64,000 bases of DNA from Gordionus sp. m RMFG-2023. Taxonomy: Eukaryota > Nematomorpha > Gordioida > Chordodea > Parachordodidae. Under the pieces are notes generated by a model. The model searched no databases. It saw only the letters and a list, made by a program, of their open reading frames with translations, and was not told the DNA's origin. Where the stretch lies: assembly GCF_954871325.1 (NCBI RefSeq), contig NC_088776.1:39356508-39420507 (forward strand), given 5' to 3'. The position numbers and the translations under genes are program-made. How positions within the stretch are numbered: position 1 is the stretch's first letter; every line of letters begins with the position of its first letter. Positions 36,781 through 64,000 of the stretch are shown in pieces.

Positions 36781-37018
36781 TATAACTAAACTTAAAAAAG
36801 CAATGGAAATCCTTTAAATGGTATGATTTGATGGATAGAAATTATAATCGATTACAGTCATGAAATCACAACGACTGTAAAATCATGTTACAGTGAATAA
36901 TAACCAACATAATAACGTTTTTCTGCATTGCACCGGTTTGATCTCTGGCACCTGGAGCAACCCTTGGTTACTAAGAGAATCCTTATAATAAACCTTATTT
37001 TTTAAGAAGAATATTAAC

Positions 37019-59706
<22,688 letters not shown>

Positions 59707-60093
59707 TGTGCAATTTTATATAACTCCTGAGATTTATATCATGAAATAAACATCAATGTTTCTTAATTTTGTTAATTCAAATTAAGCATATGTTTACAAG
59801 CTATAATGTGGCGGAATGATCTAACAATGCGTATCTTGAACAATGAATTATATCGCATTTTCAAATAATGATAGACAGAAGATGATACTGACAACTACTG
59901 TCAAATTAAAAAAATTAATTTTTTAAAACATGATTTTGACAAATTTATTTAATTTTTTATGGATATATTATATAATTAAATTATTTATTTATTTTAATTC
60001 TTTAAATAGATAGAATTTTTAAACTGCATTTTTTATTATATAATTTAACCTAGTGGAATATATTATTAGAAAACTACAATAATACCATAGATT
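59707..60093 (-). promoter_or_regulatory. YAP 5' flank with a likely splice acceptor
   Basis: TATAAATCTCAG|GAGTT at 59728-59726 is a good 3' splice site only about 20 bp before the YAP start codon. It would serve a 5' untranslated intron or a trans-spliced leader. No TATA box or other promoter element can be argued from the sequence. Confidence 0.35.
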
Positions 60094-61200
60094 CAGAGTT
60101 GTGCCGTACCGCGAATGTATCTTGTACTCAGTATATTTTTGACATTTTTTATAAGATACTAGTATCTGTATCTAAGATCTTTTATTCTGAAAAGAATCTT
60201 GTATCTTTGTCATTTTCATTTTTTGACAAAAGATACAAATACAGATTATTTTTAATATCATGTTAAAATTTTACATATCACAGTATATATCTTATTTTCT
60301 TCGAGAATCTTGTATTAATTTCCTTATTTTTTTCCACCATATTTTAAATATAATGACAATCAAAATTAGCTGGAAAATTTGCAACTAAATATTAAGGTAG
60401 TTAGATAAAAAATAACAACACTAAAACAAAATAAAAGATTATATTTTTTATATTCCCGTGAATTAAATCCAAATCTTAAAATTTTCTAGCGAAATTTTTT
60501 TTAAATAAAAGTTAAAACAGATTTACAGGTTAGATATAAAACCTGTATAAACAAAAATATGATAAATGATTAAACACAAATTTTGTTAAACATATTAAAG
60601 TAATTTATGTGCGGTTAAAAGTGGTATAGGTTATCTTAAATAATCAAGTTTACAGCGATGTCTACCTTTATTAGAAGCTACCTAAGGTTGTATGGGCAAT
60701 AGATTTTAAGAAAAATTTTCCTAGGATTTGAATAAAATGAGACTTTTTTTACATCAATATCACATCCATATTTTAAGAACTTATGGATTAAGTAGATGAT
60801 AAAAAAATACTTTCAAAATTTATTAATAAAAGACGCCCTAAATGTAGTACCAGAGTATATAATCAAGCTTAAACTATAATACCAATAGATTAACATCTAA
60901 TAAATAAAATGATGATTATTTTTCTTTTGGGGATGTATCTGAGCTCAATAATACATATAACATTGAACTCGAGGTTTTAAATTATATTAAAGAATGTCGA
61001 AATACATTATAAATGCTTAATTATTATCCTTTCATTAAGGAAATTTTTTATAAATATAATACTGCAATACCTTAATCAGCTCCAATTGAAAGGTTATTTT
61101 GTTTTGGCATAATGTTAAGTAGGCCGAAACGGCAAAGGTCTAATAATAAATTATTTGAAAAATTTGATTATCTTATAAAATAATGAATCTATTTTAAATA
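60094..61200 (+). pseudogene. hAT element remnant upstream of YAP
   Basis: The left end is CAGAGTTGTGCCGTACCGCG, a hAT-type end, followed by TATCTTGTATCT-like repeats. The plus-strand gene relic reads DDYFSFGDVSELNNTYNIEL, then EVLNYIKECRN, then YPFIKEIFYKYNTAIP, SAPIERLFCFGIMLSRPKRQ and NNKLFEKFDYLIK (61020-61185). AIPSSAP-[IV]-ERLFS-x-G is a typical hAT dimerisation motif. There is one stop inside it and a frame change before it. The right end was not found. A similar TATCTTGTATCT stretch lies at 21850-21900. Confidence 0.6.
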
Positions 61201-61379
61201 CTCTCTTGCAAATTAATATTTCAACTCTCATTTAAAATACTAGTTTCCCTTCCCTATCTATGCTAAGAATGGGCTATTACTAATATTAAAATACCTGATT
61301 ATTATAATTAACTCATCATTAAATATCTGATGGAAACCTACTATTAAAATTAGCAAACGTTATGCTACAAGTAAGCACC

Positions 61380-61870
61380 TATGGGTAGCCCATTATCGAA
61401 AGCGTGAATGGAGCTTTCTAATCAAGTTCCTGAGAGATCTGGGGTAAAAGAAAAAAATTCTTTGACAGTATTAATTCATGTACAATCAATGCCTAGATTT
61501 CAAAGGTCTACACCATTTCCACAGTTTCATTTGACGTGTTATGCATGTGGGATAACACAACGCAGTTAATTGTCCATCCAATCAAGGTTACGTTAATTCA
61601 ATTTTTCATAATCCAGGAACAATGCAAGGGATTCAACTTGTTCAAATCATATCTCAAGCCGCCCCTTAAGCTACCCCCAAATTAATGATGAGTAAGAACA
61701 TATCGTTGGTGCCTATAGATAAAAGAAAAAATTTCAGATTTCTATGAAAAAAATATATGAACAGAAAAGACCATTAATTATTCCTAAGACTATTGTGGGT
61801 ACCGAGGAACTCCAAGAAGAATTCGCAGAAATGGCGATTAATGAGGTGATCGAATAGGAGAATATTTTGA
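61380..61870 (+). pseudogene. GC-richer coding-like stretch, perhaps retroelement-derived
   Basis: The plus strand shows protein-like text, RSTPFPQFHLTCYACGITQ, and near the end KRPLIIPKTIVGTEELQEEF then AEMAINEVIE. CYACG could be the start of a zinc knuckle of Gag type, but the remaining ligands are not evident. It is clearly GC-richer than its flanks. It is probably a fossil piece; the family is not established. Confidence 0.3.
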
Positions 61871-62531
61871 AATTAATAGTTTTTTTTTTAAATGTATAAT
61901 AAAATAGTTTTTAAATGTTTAATACAATAGTAGAAATAGTGTTTTTTAAGTATATATAAATTTGTTTAATATGCCTAAGAATACCTTTGAAAAATAAGGG
62001 AAGTGTTCTAGGTATATGTTTTTGTGTTGTATTATTGATATTATTATATTTGTTATTATTGATATTTATTAATATTTTTTTAAAAAAATCGAATTTGTGA
62101 TATTATGAATTATTATATTTTTTGCTTTTGGTTAATGTTATAAATAGTTCAAAGTATAATGTTAGAAGTTTATGTATATGCATGCCAGAGTTGTTAAACG
62201 CTATTTTTAAAAGTAGCGCGCTACCGCTATAGCTATTTGTCAAAAAAAGTAGCGCGCTACGGCTTTCGCTATTTGTCAAAAAAAATAGCGCGCTATTAGC
62301 TACTTTTTTTCAAAAGTAGCTTTAGCTACTTTTAAGCTACTTTTTATAAAAAAAAATTTAGAAAAATTGAAACAAATTTTTTTTAATTTTTTTTTTGCTT
62401 ATAATGTAAATGTATAATAAATAATATATAAAAATCAACATTTATAAATATAAAAATATAGTTAGTTTAGATTATAAAAAAATAAGCAATATAAATAAAT
62501 ATTTATTTTAATTTGTTGCATTTTAATAATA

Positions 62532-62822
62532 TCATTTCAATATTATCATCCCCAAGTCTAGAGCGACTATAAGCTTTGCTTTACTAAATAATCTCTCGAC
62601 ACTAGCACTTGAGGGCAAGGGGATATTTAATTTTATATATAAATTTTTAATATATGAAAAATTATCAAAAATATTCGTTTCAATATTTTTTGATTGAAAA
62701 AAAAGATCAATTAGATTTTCTATTAAATCATCTTTAATTTCAAAAAAATTATTTGAGGATGTCTTCGTGGTAGATACTCGGCAATCTATGTTTGTTGTAG
62801 TAAGATTATTCAGCTTCGCCAT
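62532..62822 (-). pseudogene. hAT transposase C-terminus, dimerisation block
   Basis: The frame reads DDLIENLIDLFFQSKNIETN, then IKNLYIKLNIPLPSSASVER, then LFSKAKLIVALDLGMIILK. PLPSSASVERLFSKA is a hAT dimerisation motif. The catalytic middle (about 400 residues in full transposases) is absent between this and the BED finger, so the element cannot move itself. It stops close to the left subterminal repeats. Confidence 0.75.
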
Positions 62823-63004
62823 TAGCCTATCGCAACCAAGGACAATGGCTGAACCGTGTCAATAATAAAATCAACAATTACTTTATCAGCCAATTTTTAT
62901 GAAATATTGGCATGTTTATTATCAGTTAATTTGGTTTGGATAGTATTTGTTTTTTGAATGAAGATTCTCCTATACCAAAATTTTTTATATGTTTCTCTAT
63001 TTCC

Positions 63005-63286
63005 TTATAGCAAGTCTAATAAAATAAATAATATTATAATGTAAAAATAACAATTTACCTTTAGGTGTTTTTTCAGGTTATAGCTACTCGATTGATTTGA
63101 TGATATTTTCTTTTTACATTTTAAGCACAGGAATTTGAATCCAGTTGTTTTAATATTTATTTTAAAAAATTTTTCAAATCTAGGGAATGGGAAATCGTTA
63201 TTAGAGCTATTAAGTACATTTTCTTCCATTGAATCTTCCATGTCTGAATCATTTTCAAGGATTTGGTTATCCATGGGCGATGCCAT
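63005..63286 (-). pseudogene. BED zinc finger start of the hAT gene
   Basis: The frame starts MASPMDNQILENDSDMEDSM and reads FFKINIKTTGFKFLCLKCKK, then KISSNQSSSYNLKKHLKVNC. C-x2-C, followed by H-x4-C after a spacer with the SxxLxxHL pattern, fits a BED-type finger, the DNA-binding N-terminus of hAT transposases. After KVNC the frame turns into a hydrophobic string. CAATTTACCTTTAGG on the plus strand suggests a 5' splice site near 63055, so this is probably exon 1. Confidence 0.7.
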
Positions 63287-63639
63287 TTTAGATTATTAAC
63301 ACAGATTGAAAATATAAATTAAAAATTGAAAATATATTTAAATTTCAAAATTAAATAATAAATTATAAAAATTATAATTAATTATGATATTATATTTAAA
63401 TTTTCATGTTTATACTTACATTCATTATATTTTTTAAAAGTAAGCGAAGTAGCACGCTACTTAGCTACTTTTAAAAAAAGTAGCGCGCTAATTAAATAAT
63501 TTTAAAAAAAGTAGCGGCTATTAGCTATAGCTACCAAAAAAGATAGCGCGCTACTTTAACAACTCTGATGCATGCGTCATATTGTAAAAGGTAAATTAAT
63601 TAAAATATTTTTGATTTTATATATATAAATATTAATTTA

Positions 63640-63799
63640 CATATGCAAATATGTTAAAAAATTTGAAAGTTATATAAATGAAAGGAATTGGCCATTTGAT
63701 ATTATTTTAGATCCAAGGAAAAGGGAGGAAAGGGATCCATCATTTAATAAAAAGTCTCATATGAATATTGGGATCAGAAATTTTGTTAATATCTAAAAT
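63640..63799 (+). other. Short coding-like stretch, unassigned
   Basis: The plus frame reads YVKKFESYINERNWPFDIIL, then DPRKREERDPSFNKKSHMNI, then GIRNFVNI and a stop. It is charged and protein-like, unlike the AT-rich background. It may be an exon or transposon piece continuing past neighbouring breaks. No family recognised. Confidence 0.25.
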
Positions 63800-64000
63800 C
63801 TAGGATTATGATTGATAGGAAAGAAGTGTATCTGGGATTATATTAAAAGAAAAATATAAAGAATATATTTTGGATATAATTTTCGAAAAAATGGTTGAAG
63901 ATTTCTATTGTAGCTCCAAAAAATAAATTATTATTCTTACAAAATACTAACTTTTACGATAGTTCCGAAAAATAAATTTCATTATTCTAGAAATTATTTA
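63800..64000. other. AT-rich end of window
   Basis: Nothing recognised. A short direct repeat (AAAAATAAATTATTATTCTT / AAAAATAAATTTCATTATTC) closes the window. Confidence 0.4.

Larger units (their letters stand above)
62186..63567 (-). mobile_element. hAT transposon with TAGCGCGCTA subterminal repeats
   Basis: Left end CAGAGTTGTTAAACGCT and right end, inverted, CAGAGTTGTTAAAGTAGC. ATGCATGC flanks it at 62178-62185 and 63568-63575, an exact 8-bp duplication. Both subterminal regions carry several copies of the palindrome TAGCGCGCTA or close variants (near 62216, 62252, 62285, 63451, 63480, 63544). Inside is a shortened transposase gene on the minus strand. It looks young. Confidence 0.9.

Noticed and set aside
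36895-36995. Candidate last YAP exon reading VPEIKPVQC and ending after CWLLFTVT
   Set aside because: The intron would be only tens of bases long and the peptide has no YAP-like PDZ end, so it was not added to the gene model.

Overview
The window is about three-quarters A+T and comes from an animal nuclear genome. It has no operons, ribosome binding sites or dense coding. Instead it holds widely spaced exons with GT-AG junctions in long introns, surrounded by DNA transposon debris. The one host gene I can name is a YAP/Yorkie transcriptional co-activator, so the organism is a metazoan or a close relative, most likely an invertebrate with an AT-rich, hAT-rich genome. I cannot name the species.

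The YAP gene runs on the minus strand from 59706 down to about 37019. I place six exons by sequence, and every junction keeps the reading phase. Exon 1 (59009-59706) holds the TEAD-binding region, four HxRxxS sites of the LATS-kinase type and the 14-3-3 site. Exon 2 (41264-41583) lies 17.4 kb away. Exon 3 (39163-39519) holds one WW domain. Exons 4-6 (38780-38973, 37960-38131, 37019-37284) encode a Ser/Asn-rich tail. Intron 1 is full of nested transposons.

The rest is mostly mobile-element remains. hAT transposase pieces or hAT-like elements lie at about 7.9-8.3, 11.3-13.6, 13.9-15.2, 22.7-24.1, 31.3-33.1, 44.2-49.5, 54.8-56.3, 60.1-61.2 and 62.2-63.6 kb. Several have exact 8-bp target duplications, which gives an insertion order. 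Three members of a short non-autonomous hAT family lie at 32.1, 35.3 and 40.2 kb. A foldback element whose arms are arrays of a 21-bp repeat (45217-46462) sits between inverted copies of one hAT transposase inside YAP intron 1. Two Pif1-helicase pieces of Helitron type lie at 9.0-9.4 and 35.6-36.1 kb. A GC-rich LINE 3' part is at 15.8-16.7 kb. A decayed Ty3/gypsy fossil is at 33.3-35.0 kb.

Satellite-like DNA includes a repeat with the palindrome GACAATTGTC (5.4-6.7 kb), a two-variant 46-bp minisatellite (13.6-13.9 kb) and a 500-bp tandem duplication (9.6-10.6 kb). The flanks from 1 to 5 kb and from 25 to 31 kb are mostly featureless AT-rich DNA with only weak coding-like traces.
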